64,000 nucleotides of DNA from contig CAKSBI010000005.1 of NCBI GenBank assembly GCA_934437985.1, positions 20,854 to 84,853 on the forward strand, read 5' to 3'. The DNA is from an uncultured Lachnospiraceae bacterium. Lineage in GTDB: Bacteria > Bacillota > Clostridia > Lachnospirales > Lachnospiraceae. Below are positions 35,499 through 44,495 of this stretch, in pieces (the first letter of the stretch is position 1; each line of letters starts with the position of its first letter). The position numbers and the translations under genes are program-made. The notes under the pieces were generated by a model. The model was not told the origin of the DNA, searched no databases, and saw only the letters and a list, made by a program, of their open reading frames with translations.

Positions 35499-35954
35499 AT
35501 GGTTAATATGCAGAAGGCAGTTATGGTTGGTTGTGGTTTTGTCGGCTCAGCGTCAGTCTTTGGCAGTGCCAATGTTTCCGGTATTCCGCTTAGCAGCTTC
35601 TGCGAGCTTCGCGGACACTTTGCACACAGGGAGGCTGAAAACGAGATTGCCGAGAAGGTTAAAAACAGTGCTTATGATATCATACAGAGAAAACGTGCAA
35701 CCTACTTTGGTGTAGCAATGGCTGTAAAGCGTATATGCGAGGTTATTGTCCGAAATGAAAAGGCCATTCTCCCTGTCTCAACAGCAATGCATGGCGAATA
35801 TGGAATCAATGATGTAGTTCTTTCCATGCCCTGCATAGTTGGAAGCGGTGGCATCGAAGTCCAGGTGCCTGTCGTACTGAATGATGAAGAAAAAAGCATG
35901 CTGCAGGAATCAGCCCGGATTCTTAAGGATACAATAAGTACACTGGATATATAA
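35499..35954 (+). pseudogene. ldh: L-lactate dehydrogenase with large in-frame internal deletion
   Basis: 151 codons against about 315 in intact L-LDH. Residues 5-19 (QKAVMVGCGFVGSASVF) match the N-terminal Rossmann loop. The sequence then jumps to SANVSGIPLSSFCELRGHF and continues normally through ATYFGVAMAVKRICEVIVR, GEYGINDVVLSMP and a normal C-terminus. About 175 residues are missing, including most of the NAD domain and the catalytic Arg, Asp and His. The reading frame, the RBS (GGAAGGAGG) and the start are intact, so a short protein may still be made but cannot be a normal dehydrogenase. 3 nt after DUF134. Confidence 0.88.
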
Positions 35955-35987
35955 TTTTAACAGCTGCACATAAAGGAGACTTCAATT

Positions 35988-36443
35988 ATGGAAAAACGTG
36001 TATCTGATTCAATGGTCGAGATTGCGCACGTAATACGTCCGACAGATCTGAATAACGCAAGGCGGTTATTCGGCGGGACACTTATGGCATGGATTGACGA
36101 AGCCGCAGTAATTGTCGCAAAGCGCCATGCCAACATGAACATTACAACCGCTTCTGTCGATAACCTGAGCTTCCTCAGTGCTGCCCATATGCGTGATATC
36201 ATCGTTATTATCGGTAAGATCACTTACGTCGGCAACACCTCAATGGAAGTAAAGGTCGAATCATACGTAGAACACATTGACGGTTTGCGTGAGCTTGTTA
36301 ACAGGGCATACCTGACTATGGTCGGACTGGATGATGATGGCAGGCCCGCAAAGCTTCCTGGGCTGATCCTTGAAAGTGAAGATGAGATATCTGAAAATGT
36401 GCAGGCCGGAAAAAGACGGGCACTCAGGAGACAGCTTGGGTAG
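35988..36443 (+). CDS. acyl-CoA thioesterase, hotdog fold
   Basis: 151 residues of the BFIT/YciA-type acyl-CoA hydrolase family: N-terminal HVIRPTDLNNARRLFGGTLM with the hotdog helix WIDEAAVIVAKRH, then strand TASVDNLSFLSAAHMRDII and NTSMEVKVESYVEH. Hydrolyses acyl-CoA to free acid and CoA, cytosolic, hexameric in relatives; chain-length preference cannot be told. RBS AAAGGAGA. 33 nt after the ldh remnant and closed by the terminator at 36467-36501. Confidence 0.9.
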   Translation: MEKRVSDSMVEIAHVIRPTDLNNARRLFGGTLMAWIDEAAVIVAKRHANMNITTASVDNLSFLSAAHMRDIIVIIGKITYVGNTSMEVKVESYVEHIDGLRELVNRAYLTMVGLDDDGRPAKLPGLILESEDEISENVQAGKRRALRRQLG

Positions 36444-36466
36444 CTGTCAATATATCCTTATATATA

Positions 36467-36501
36467 AAAATCGCTGCAGACGTTAAGTTTACAGCGATTT
36501 T
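36467..36501. terminator. bidirectional terminator between thioesterase and pfkA
   Basis: AAAATCGCTG (36467-36476) pairs with CAGCGATTTT (36492-36501), 15-nt loop, between convergent genes; A-run before and T-run in the stem end serve both directions. Confidence 0.85.
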
Positions 36502-36513
36502 GTCTTGTCATGA

Positions 36514-37491
36514 TTATCTCGACAGCTTATGGATAAGCTTGTCAAAGTTATGGTCAATAGTCTTATTCATTGCAAGAGCTTCCGCAATGGAATAATCTGT
36601 AAATTTGCCATTTCTGTAAGCAACAACACGGCTTGTCTGCCCCTGGTCAATAAGGTCAACTGCCCTTGAACCAAGTGCCGATGCATACACACGGTCACGG
36701 CATGTAGGGCTTCCACCTCTCTGGATATGTCCGATTACCGTTGCCCTTGTCTCAATTCCTGTCGCTTCCTGAATACGTCTCGCAATCTCAAATGAATCAC
36801 CAACACCTTCAGCATTAACAATAATATGATGCTTCTTACCGATATTATGCTTAGCCTTGACCTTCTCTATAAGCTTCTCCATCTCTTCCTCACAGTAGGT
36901 CTCAGGCAGGAGTACATATTCCGAGCCATTAGCAATTGAACACCATAATGCAATATGTCCTGCAGTTCTTCCCATAACCTCAATGATATTACAGCGTTCA
37001 TGTGAACCTGAAGTATCACGCAGCTTATCCGCAGCCTCCATTGCAGTATTGACTGCCGTATCAAATCCAATCGTATACTCTGTACATGCAATATCAAGAT
37101 CGATTGTTCCGGGTACCGCAATTGTCCTGATTCCCTGTTCAGCAAGTGCTTCAGCACCCTTGAAGGAACCATCTCCTCCGATTACAACGACACCGTCAAT
37201 CCCATGCTTGCGGCAATTCTCCGCTCCCAGCTGCTGACCCTCCAGGGTACGGAACTGTGCACATCTTGATGTATAGAGAATAGTTCCTCCCCTTGAAATA
37301 ATGTCAGATACACTCATTGCATCCATATCTACAAAATCTTCCTCAAGAAGACCTGTAAAACCTCTCCTGATTCCTTTTACCTTGTGTCCAAGGTCACAGG
37401 CTGTTCTGACAACTGCCCTGATAGCAGCGTTCATTCCCGGTGCGTCACCACCACTGGTAAGTACTCCGATCGTCTGTTGCCTTTTACTCAT
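36514..37491 (-). CDS. pfkA: ATP-dependent 6-phosphofructokinase
   Basis: Phosphorylates fructose 6-phosphate in glycolysis. 325 residues, the usual bacterial length. ATP loop LTSGGDAPGMNAAIRA, GGDGSFKGA, catalytic loop PGTIDLDI (most enzymes have TIDNDI; the Asp pair is kept), EVMGRTAGHIALW and GHIQRGGSP. The presence of Gly after GGDG fits ATP rather than pyrophosphate use. The ATG at 37491 is 7 nt after GGAGGT; an ATG two codons earlier is too close. It follows dnaE by 40 nt in one operon. Confidence 0.95.
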   Translation of the reverse strand: MSKRQQTIGVLTSGGDAPGMNAAIRAVVRTACDLGHKVKGIRRGFTGLLEEDFVDMDAMSVSDIISRGGTILYTSRCAQFRTLEGQQLGAENCRKHGIDGVVVIGGDGSFKGAEALAEQGIRTIAVPGTIDLDIACTEYTIGFDTAVNTAMEAADKLRDTSGSHERCNIIEVMGRTAGHIALWCSIANGSEYVLLPETYCEEEMEKLIEKVKAKHNIGKKHHIIVNAEGVGDSFEIARRIQEATGIETRATVIGHIQRGGSPTCRDRVYASALGSRAVDLIDQGQTSRVVAYRNGKFTDYSIAEALAMNKTIDHNFDKLIHKLSR

Positions 37492-37531
37492 ATGCATTAC
37501 CTCCAGTCAAATTAAGGCTAGCTTTAGCCTA

Positions 37532-40500
37532 TCACCTTTTATTTGGTTTTTCAATTCTTTTTTCTACAACCTTAACATTTTCCTGTCCTATCAGCTGTGA
37601 AATTCCGGCAATCAGCTCTCCGTCAGCCCTCACCGTCCTGCTTAACGGCAGATGCTTAACAGCTTTTTCGGCAGCGAGGTAAATACTTATCCTGTCAGTA
37701 CCATCACTCTGCATGATAAGCCTCTCTACCCGGGGATACAGCTCATTATAGCTGTTCTTATCAGCAAACTGCAGCCAGAGCTGCACCGGCATCTGGTCAA
37801 ACGGAATAATTGACGTGCACAGCACCTTGCCCGGCTTATCATCATCTGCTTTGGCATGCCCGGTCACAAATACCTTCGCATCAAGGTCTAACATACTTTT
37901 GCATCTTGCAAATGTCCTGTCAAATACCGTAACCTCTACCGTTCCATACAGATCCTCAATTGTAAGGAAGGCCATGAGCTGTCCCTTTTTTGTCGTAATA
38001 ATCTTCTTATCAATAATCATGCCGCCGATCACAACACTCTCATCATCCCTGACTGCAGGATATCCTGTCTCCTCATCAGGTACAAAATCCGCCGCAGTAC
38101 GTGTCACATTATTCTCCATACGCTCCCTGTATTCATCTAAAGGATGGCCGCTCACATAGATACCAAGAACTTCCTTTTCGTAACCAAGAAGCTCCTCTTT
38201 GGAATACTCAGGAATATCCGGGTACACTGTATTAAAGCTTACCTCTTCTTCCGGTGCAACGAATTCAAAAAGGCTCATCTGTCCGGCAACATTTGTCTTA
38301 CGGTCACTGTTAACATCATCAATAATATCCGCATAGACCATCATTTTCTGCCTTCTGTTACCGCCAAGTGCATCAAGTGCACCTGCCTTGATAAAGCTCT
38401 CAACCGTCCTTTTATTAACCTCCCTGCCTGATAATCTTTTAATAAGGTCCGGAAGGTCTGTAAACGGACCATTACTTCTCTCTTTAACTATTGCATCAAT
38501 AACAGGACGGCCAACACTCTTAATCGCTGACAGACCATAGATTATACCTTCATCTGTTGTAGAAAAATTACCGAATCCATGATTAATATCCGGTGGCATC
38601 ACAGCTATATTCATCTGTCTGCAATTCATAATATATGAAGCAATCTTATCCGTCCTGTCCATAACTGAAGTCATAAGTGATGCCATGAATTCTATAGGGA
38701 AATAATGCTTCAGATATGCCGTCCTGTATGCAACAACAGCATATGCGGCAGCATGTGATTTGTTAAATGCATATCTGGCAAAATCTGTCATTTCGTCAAA
38801 TATCTTCATCGCAATATCTTCAGATATACCATTCGCAATGCATCCCTTTACTCCCTCTTCCTCATTGCCATAGACAAAGTTCTTCCTCTCCTTTTCCATT
38901 ACGGAAGCCTTCTTCTTGGACATCGCCCTTCGCACAAGGTCGCTCCGCCCATAGCTGTAGCCCGCAAGGTCGCGGACTATCTGCATTACCTGCTCCTGAT
39001 ACACAATACAGCCATATGTCTGTTCAAGTATCGGCCTTAACTGTCCGCATTCATAAGATATATTGCCCGGGTTGTTCTTGCCTGCAAGATACTTGGGTAT
39101 AAAATCCATCGGGCCCGGACGGTATAATGATATTCCGGCAATAACATCCTCAAGGCTCTTTGGCTTAAGCTCCTTCATGAAGTTCTTCATTCCCGGGCTT
39201 TCAAGCTGGAATATCCCTTCACACCTGCCTGAACCAATAAGCTCATATACTCCTGCATCATCATAATCAATCTTATCAATGGCAAATTCTCCATCCATTG
39301 ACTTCATAAGTGCCCCAGCACTGCCCTCAGTCAAATGTGTATATCCCTTATTATATCCATAGTTAATAAGATTAACCGCATCCTGTATAACGGTTAATGT
39401 CCTGAGCCCAAGGAAATCCATCTTAAGCAGGCCAAGCTCCTCAAGCGTTGTCATTGTATACTGTGTTGTGATCGTATCAGATGACTTCGATAACGGAACA
39501 TATTCAAGAACCGGAGCATTACTGATAACAACTCCTGCCGCATGCATTGATGTATGTCTTGGAAGACCTTCAAGCCTCACCGACATATCGATCAGATACT
39601 TACACTGTCCATCCGTCTCATACATCTGCGCAAGCTCCGGTACAACTTTAAGTGCACTGCCAATAGTCATTCCAAGGTCATTTGGGATCATCTTGGCAAT
39701 GGTGTCAACATATGCATATGGAAGATCAATCGCACGTCCTACATCCCTTATCGCATTTTTCGCCTTCATCGTTCCGAATGTAACTATCTGTGCAACCCTG
39801 TCCACACCGTATTTTCTTATAACATACTCAATTACTTCCTGGCGCCTCTCGTAACAAAAGTCAATATCAATATCAGGCATAGTAAGTCTCTCAGGATTAA
39901 GGAACCTCTCAAAGAGCAAATTATACCTGATCGGGTCGATATCGGTTATCTCAAGCGAATATGCAACAATGCTTCCTGCTGCAGAACCTCGTCCCGGACC
40001 TACAGGTATGCCATTATCCTTTGCATATCTTATAAAATCTGACACAATAAGGAAATAATCGACAAAACCCATATCCTCGATTGTCTTAAGTTCATATTCA
40101 AGTCTCTCCATATGCAGGCGGGCATCATCACCATATCTCTTAACAATCCCCTCATTGCACAGCTTATGCAGGTATTCCTTTGCACCCATCCCATCCGGCA
40201 CGTCAAATACCGGCAGCTTATAATTACCAAACTCTATCTCAACATTACATCTGTCTGCGATCAATCCGGTATTATCAATTGCTTCACGTGCATACGGAAA
40301 CAATTCCGCCATCTCTTCCTCTGTCTTAAGATAATACTGTCCACCCTCATATCTCATCCTGTCTTCATCATTAACCTTTTTCTGCGTCTGGATACACAAA
40401 AGTATGTCATGCGCCGCCGCATCATCCGCATATATATAATGAATATCGTTAGTTGCAACTAACGGCATTCCCGTCTCATTATGTATCTTCATCAGACCCT

Positions 40501-41062
40501 GATTGACATTAGCCTGCTCCGGAATTCCATGATCCTGCAGCTCAAGGAAAAAGTTATCCTCACCAAATATCCCCTGCAGCTTCTTCGCTTCCTTCACTGC
40601 CTCATCATACAATCCCATTCTAAGATATGAAGGAACAATTCCCGCAAGACACGCACTGAGCGCAATTATCCCCTCATGGTACTCCTGCAGCACTTCATAA
40701 TCAACACGGGGTTTATAATAGAAGCCCTCGATGAATCCTTTTGACACAATCTTCATAAGATTGCCATACCCGGTATTATTCTCAGCAAGCAAAACAAGGT
40801 GATGATATCTCTCATCACCTGTCCCTGTTTCCCTGTCAAATCTTGATCCGGGTGCCACATAAACTTCACAGCCGATTACCGGTTTTATACCAATCTCCTT
40901 TGCTGCTTTATAAAAGTCGATCACGCCATACATAACACCATGGTCGGTAATTGCAATGCTGTCCATTCCAAGCTCTTTTGCCCTTGCTGCAAGCTCCTTA
41001 ATCTTACTTGAACCATCAAGCAGACTGTATTCTGTATGCACATGAAGATGTCTGAATGCCAT
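37532..41062 (-). CDS. dnaE: DNA polymerase III alpha subunit
   Basis: 1176 residues. N-terminal PHP domain (FRHLHVHTEYSLLDG at 3-17, ITDHGVMYG). Polymerase core with VGPGRGSAAGSIVAY (354-368) and the catalytic acidic motif PDIDIDF (396-402), followed by GRCEGIFQLES and KSHAAAYAVVAYRTAYLK. Then a helix-hairpin-helix region and a C-terminal OB domain (VVIGGMIIDKKIITTKKGQ). It is DnaE type, without the exonuclease of PolC. Clostridia usually have both, DnaE assisting PolC. Co-transcribed with pfkA. Confidence 0.96.
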   Translation of the reverse strand: MAFRHLHVHTEYSLLDGSSKIKELAARAKELGMDSIAITDHGVMYGVIDFYKAAKEIGIKPVIGCEVYVAPGSRFDRETGTGDERYHHLVLLAENNTGYGNLMKIVSKGFIEGFYYKPRVDYEVLQEYHEGIIALSACLAGIVPSYLRMGLYDEAVKEAKKLQGIFGEDNFFLELQDHGIPEQANVNQGLMKIHNETGMPLVATNDIHYIYADDAAAHDILLCIQTQKKVNDEDRMRYEGGQYYLKTEEEMAELFPYAREAIDNTGLIADRCNVEIEFGNYKLPVFDVPDGMGAKEYLHKLCNEGIVKRYGDDARLHMERLEYELKTIEDMGFVDYFLIVSDFIRYAKDNGIPVGPGRGSAAGSIVAYSLEITDIDPIRYNLLFERFLNPERLTMPDIDIDFCYERRQEVIEYVIRKYGVDRVAQIVTFGTMKAKNAIRDVGRAIDLPYAYVDTIAKMIPNDLGMTIGSALKVVPELAQMYETDGQCKYLIDMSVRLEGLPRHTSMHAAGVVISNAPVLEYVPLSKSSDTITTQYTMTTLEELGLLKMDFLGLRTLTVIQDAVNLINYGYNKGYTHLTEGSAGALMKSMDGEFAIDKIDYDDAGVYELIGSGRCEGIFQLESPGMKNFMKELKPKSLEDVIAGISLYRPGPMDFIPKYLAGKNNPGNISYECGQLRPILEQTYGCIVYQEQVMQIVRDLAGYSYGRSDLVRRAMSKKKASVMEKERKNFVYGNEEEGVKGCIANGISEDIAMKIFDEMTDFARYAFNKSHAAAYAVVAYRTAYLKHYFPIEFMASLMTSVMDRTDKIASYIMNCRQMNIAVMPPDINHGFGNFSTTDEGIIYGLSAIKSVGRPVIDAIVKERSNGPFTDLPDLIKRLSGREVNKRTVESFIKAGALDALGGNRRQKMMVYADIIDDVNSDRKTNVAGQMSLFEFVAPEEEVSFNTVYPDIPEYSKEELLGYEKEVLGIYVSGHPLDEYRERMENNVTRTAADFVPDEETGYPAVRDDESVVIGGMIIDKKIITTKKGQLMAFLTIEDLYGTVEVTVFDRTFARCKSMLDLDAKVFVTGHAKADDDKPGKVLCTSIIPFDQMPVQLWLQFADKNSYNELYPRVERLIMQSDGTDRISIYLAAEKAVKHLPLSRTVRADGELIAGISQLIGQENVKVVEKRIEKPNKR

Positions 41063-41122
41063 TATTTTTTATCCCCTGTTTCGTAATTCAAATAATATTT
41101 CAGCTTTATTTTATTCAACACC

Positions 41123-41151
41123 ATTTTACTTCCTCATATCGTAAAATGCAA
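41123..41151 (-). promoter_or_regulatory. predicted promoter of dnaE-pfkA
   Basis: Minus strand TTGCAT (41151-41146), 17-nt spacer, TAAAAT (41128-41123), between the crh terminator and the dnaE start. Confidence 0.5.
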
Positions 41152-41192
41152 ATCATTTTCAATCCTTTTATTCATGCTTGTTGTTATAGCAT

Positions 41193-41253
41193 AAAAAACC
41201 ACCCCAAAACTCTGATCCGGTATGCTGTTCCTCCTGTCAGGTATATGGGGTGG
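41193..41253 (-). terminator. terminator of the hprK-crh operon
   Basis: Minus strand CCACCCCA (41253-41246) pairs with TGGGGTGG (41206-41199), then six T (41198-41193). The long loop has an inner CTGA/TCAG pair. Confidence 0.8.
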
Positions 41254-41314
41254 AATATTACTTATTATCCTTAAAATCTGCCCTATTAATGGGCAATTAT
41301 TCTTTTATCGTACT

Positions 41315-41569
41315 TTATTTTGTACATAAGCATCTTTCAATATCCTGTATTGCTTCATTCTCGTCATCGCCATCTGCATAGATCGTGACTTCGCCGCCTT
41401 CTACAAGTCCAAGGGACATCATGCCCATAATGCTCTTTGCATTAACTTTCCTGTTGGAATGTTCTACATCAATGTGGCATTCAAACTTACTTGCTGCCTG
41501 AACCATTAAAGCAACAGAGCGTGCCCCCTGATTGTTATCAATACTGATATTGATCTTCTTAGTTGTCAT
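41315..41569 (-). CDS. crh: Crh-like HPr-family regulatory protein (no His15)
   Basis: 84 residues with the HPr fold. The phosphocarrier His15 of HPr is Gly15 here (context NQGARSVALMV where HPr has GIHARPA). The regulatory serine is exactly Ser46 in NAKSIMGMMSLG. So it cannot carry phosphate from enzyme I but can be phosphorylated by HPrK at Ser46 and act in catabolite control with CcpA, as Crh does in Bacillus. The hprK gene is in the same operon. ATG at 41569 after AAAGGAGG, overlapping the whiA 3' end by 11 nt, the whiA-crh order also known in Bacillus. Confidence 0.9.
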   Translation of the reverse strand: MTTKKINISIDNNQGARSVALMVQAASKFECHIDVEHSNRKVNAKSIMGMMSLGLVEGGEVTIYADGDDENEAIQDIERCLCTK

Positions 41570-42515
41570 TTTTTTCCTCCTTTTGTCTGCGCAAGTCATC
41601 TGCAATCTCACTAAGCCGTCTCAGACGGTGATTAACTCCTGACTTACCCAAGGGCGGATGAAGCATCTCACCCAGTTCCTTCAGCGAAGCATCCGGATTC
41701 TCTATTCGCAGTAATGCTATCTCCTTAAGCCCATCAGACAGATTACCAAGTCCCATATTATCACGGATATATATGATATCATGACGCTGTCTCATTGCAG
41801 TAGAAGCAATCTTACTTATATTAGCCGCCTCGCAATTAACCTGCCTGTTGATAGAATTGCGCATCTCCTTATATATTCTTGCATTTTCCAGCTTCATCAT
41901 AGCCACATGGGCTTCCATCACTCCCAGTATGTCAGATATCTGCGCACCCTCTTTTACATATACGATAATACTGTTCTTTCGTATTGTATGCTTGGGTTCA
42001 ATATTAAATGCATGGAATATATCCTCAAGTATGGAAGCTTTATCCTCATTACCTGCAACGATCTCAAAATGATATCCTTTATATGGATCTGTCACCGAGC
42101 CTGATGCAATAAATGCACCTCTTAGAAATGCACGCATACAACAGGAATTCTGGATAACCCTTCTTGATATCCTTCCCGATTCGTGAATTATATTTCCCGA
42201 ATCATCAAGAACCTTTATTGACTTGAGTATGTCCGCAACATTATCATTACCAAGTACTATGACATAGTAGTACATAGTGCCGTGGCTGTTCTTAACCTGT
42301 ACTTCCGGCCTGATCCTGAACGTTTTCTCTACTAACATAAAGTATTTGTATGCGACTGTCAAGCTTTCGGTCTGCACTTTTATGTAGCTTCCTGTATTAC
42401 TATAGGAAAATCTGCCACAAAAATAAATTATGGCAGCTACTTCTGCGATCCGGCAATGCCTGGCGGGAGCAAGCTGTTTTGCAAGCTCCTCTTTTACATC
42501 CATTGAGTACGACAT
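41559..42515 (-). CDS. whiA: WhiA-family DNA-binding regulator
   Basis: 318 residues. N-terminal WhiA/LAGLIDADG-like half (KEELAKQLAPARHCRIAEVA, CCMRAFLRGAFIASGSVTDP, YHFEIVAGNEDKA) and C-terminal helix-turn-helix domain (EIALLRIENPDASLKELGEM, then HPPLGKSGVNHRLRRL). WhiA influences cell division and chromosome segregation in Bacillus and sporulation in Streptomyces. The start is ATG 42515 after GGAGAAGAAT. It lies 97 nt after murB and overlaps crh. The rapZ and gluP-type neighbours (yvcJ, yvcK) often found next to whiA are absent here. Confidence 0.94.
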   Translation of the reverse strand: MSYSMDVKEELAKQLAPARHCRIAEVAAIIYFCGRFSYSNTGSYIKVQTESLTVAYKYFMLVEKTFRIRPEVQVKNSHGTMYYYVIVLGNDNVADILKSIKVLDDSGNIIHESGRISRRVIQNSCCMRAFLRGAFIASGSVTDPYKGYHFEIVAGNEDKASILEDIFHAFNIEPKHTIRKNSIIVYVKEGAQISDILGVMEAHVAMMKLENARIYKEMRNSINRQVNCEAANISKIASTAMRQRHDIIYIRDNMGLGNLSDGLKEIALLRIENPDASLKELGEMLHPPLGKSGVNHRLRRLSEIADDLRRQKEEKNDN

Positions 42516-42576
42516 ATTCTTCTCCAATATATTATTTTATACGAATTTTATCATTATTAAAAATATAATTCTTATA

Positions 42577-42630
42577 TTAATTAAATCCAATCATCTAATT
42601 AAACCCATTCATCTAATTAAATCCAATCAT
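42577..42630. repeat. three 18-bp units triplicating the end of murB
   Basis: On the minus strand each unit reads ATG AxT GGx TTT AAT TAG/A, that is Met-Ile/Asn-Gly-Phe-Asn-stop. The first (42630-42613) is the real MurB C-terminus; two further copies (42612-42595, 42594-42577) follow the stop. Confidence 0.9.
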
Positions 42631-43524
42631 CTTAACTTCTGTTTCAAGTTCAACGTTATATCTTGATCTGACTTCCTCCTGAACGTGTCTTATAACTGAT
42701 ATAACATCAGCAGCCGTGGCATTACCAACATTAACAACAAATCCGGCATGCTTCTGTGATACCATCGCATCACCTGAGCGGTACCCTTTCAGACCACTTT
42801 TCTCAATAAGCTGTCCCGCATAATGTCCCTCCGGCCTCTTAAATGTACTTCCGGCACTTCCATATTCAAGCGGCTGCTTTTCTCTTCTTTTCCCATTAAG
42901 CTCCTTCATTGCCGCCTTTATTGCTTCCTTATCACCATGGTTAAGCTTAATATCTGCCGCAAGCACTATATAAGCAGACTTCTGTATTATACTTGTTCTG
43001 TATCCAAGCCCTAACTCTTCATTACTTAATGTCTTAACCGTTCCATTCCTGTCACACACAGTTACTGATACAAGTACATCCTTCATTTCACCACCATATG
43101 CCCCTGCATTCATTGTAACTGCCCCACCGAGGGTTCCCGGGATACCTGATGCAAACTCAAGCCCTGCAAGACTGTTTTCAGCTGCAAATGATGCAAGCTT
43201 TGCAAGTGTAACACCGGCATCAGCATGTATTACCACACCATCCTCTTTCAGTACAAGCCCTGACATTGACTGACCTATACTGATTACCACGCCATGGTAA
43301 CCTGAATCAGAGAATATCACATTACTTCCATTACCATGAATGTGATATGCAATATTCCCGGATCCGCATATCCTTACAAGCTCCGTTATCTGGTTAATAC
43401 TTTCAGGCATTACATAATAATCAGCCGGACCTCCTACCCTGAATGTAGTGTGCCGGCTCATTAATTCATCAGTCAGAACATTATCCTCTGTAACAATATC
43501 ACATAACTGCTTATATATATCCAT
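42613..43524 (-). CDS. murB: UDP-N-acetylmuramate dehydrogenase
   Basis: FAD-dependent reduction of UDP-GlcNAc-enolpyruvate to UDP-MurNAc in peptidoglycan synthesis. 303 residues, type II (short) form. Motifs: TTFRVGGPADYYVMPES, IHGNGSNVIFSDSGYHGVVI, SGIPGTLGGAVTMNAGAYGG, GSAGSTFKRP with the active Ser, and HAGFVVN. The catalytic Glu lies near the end (VELETEVKMIG). ATG at 43524 after GTGAGGT. It starts 1 nt after the glucokinase stop. Its last five codons plus stop are repeated twice downstream. Confidence 0.95.
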   Translation of the reverse strand: MDIYKQLCDIVTEDNVLTDELMSRHTTFRVGGPADYYVMPESINQITELVRICGSGNIAYHIHGNGSNVIFSDSGYHGVVISIGQSMSGLVLKEDGVVIHADAGVTLAKLASFAAENSLAGLEFASGIPGTLGGAVTMNAGAYGGEMKDVLVSVTVCDRNGTVKTLSNEELGLGYRTSIIQKSAYIVLAADIKLNHGDKEAIKAAMKELNGKRREKQPLEYGSAGSTFKRPEGHYAGQLIEKSGLKGYRSGDAMVSQKHAGFVVNVGNATAADVISVIRHVQEEVRSRYNVELETEVKMIGFN

Positions 43525-43525
43525 A

Positions 43526-44488
43526 TTAAACCTCACATATATCACCATCAATGGCCATCTTTACGCATCCGAGAATTCCTGCATCATTCCCAAGGGTCGC
43601 AAGACGAATCTCCCTGCCCTTTAATGCCTTCATGGAATACATCTCATAATAATCCTTAACATTATCAATAATTATGTCTCCGGCTGCTGACACCCCGCCC
43701 CCGATAAGGAACACCTCCGGATCCACGACTGCGGCTATATTAGACAGTGCCAGTCCAAGGTACTTTGCAAATCTGTCAACAACCTCCAGTGCGTATGCAT
43801 CATTTTCCTTTGCCGCATCAAATATATCCTTAGCTGTAATCTCTTTTCCGTAAAGTACGGATCCGGTATGGAAATCATACCCCTGCCTTGCAAGCCTTAC
43901 CACTCCTGTTGCAGATGCATACTGCTCAAGGCAGCCACGGCAGCCACAGCCACATATATCCTGTTCACCGGGTTCTACCGTCATATGGCCTATCTCTGCT
44001 GCAGCGCCTTTGCTTCCGACATGGATTCTTCCATCTAATACCAGTCCTCCGCCGACACCGGTTCCAAGCGTTACCATAATGACATCTTTAAAGCCTCTGG
44101 CCCCGCCCTTCCACATCTCACCAAGTGCGGCAACATTAGCATCATTTCCCACAACCACATTATCTATACCGGTAAGTTCTGCCATAATATTCCTTATCGG
44201 AACAATCCCAAAATTCAGATTGGCACATCCAAGAACCGTCCCATCTTCCGTAACCGGCCCGGGTATTCCAATCCCGATTCCTGATATATCAGCCATCTTA
44301 ATTCCGTATTCCGCACATTTATCATTAACCGTATCAGCAAGGCTCTTTAATATAACACCAGAACCGTCCTCCCTGTTAGTCGGTATGCTCCATTTTAACT
44401 CCAGTGCATCATTTTCACCATCAACACTATACATACAAATCTTTGCGGAGGTTCCACCAATGTCTATTCCGGCATAATACTTCTTCAT
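43526..44488 (-). CDS. glk: ROK-family glucokinase
   Basis: Phosphorylates glucose with ATP. 320 residues. ATP phosphate loop DIGGTSAK (9-16), catalytic Asp116 in VVGNDANVA, GTGVGGGLVLDG, and the ROK zinc site: His168 in EIGHMTVEPG with Cys179, Cys181 and Cys186 (CGCGCRGCLEQY). RBS AAGGAGG. It sits 7 nt after hprK, so kinase, HPr-kinase and Crh are made together, fitting a carbohydrate-control operon. Other hexoses (e.g. N-acetyl sugars) as substrate cannot be excluded. Confidence 0.92.
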   Translation of the reverse strand: MKKYYAGIDIGGTSAKICMYSVDGENDALELKWSIPTNREDGSGVILKSLADTVNDKCAEYGIKMADISGIGIGIPGPVTEDGTVLGCANLNFGIVPIRNIMAELTGIDNVVVGNDANVAALGEMWKGGARGFKDVIMVTLGTGVGGGLVLDGRIHVGSKGAAAEIGHMTVEPGEQDICGCGCRGCLEQYASATGVVRLARQGYDFHTGSVLYGKEITAKDIFDAAKENDAYALEVVDRFAKYLGLALSNIAAVVDPEVFLIGGGVSAAGDIIIDNVKDYYEMYSMKALKGREIRLATLGNDAGILGCVKMAIDGDICEV

Positions 44489-44495
44489 ATTATGC

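Noticed and set aside
42577..42630. Possible CRISPR-like array
   Set aside because: Three direct 18-bp units without spacers; it is a tandem duplication of the murB end.
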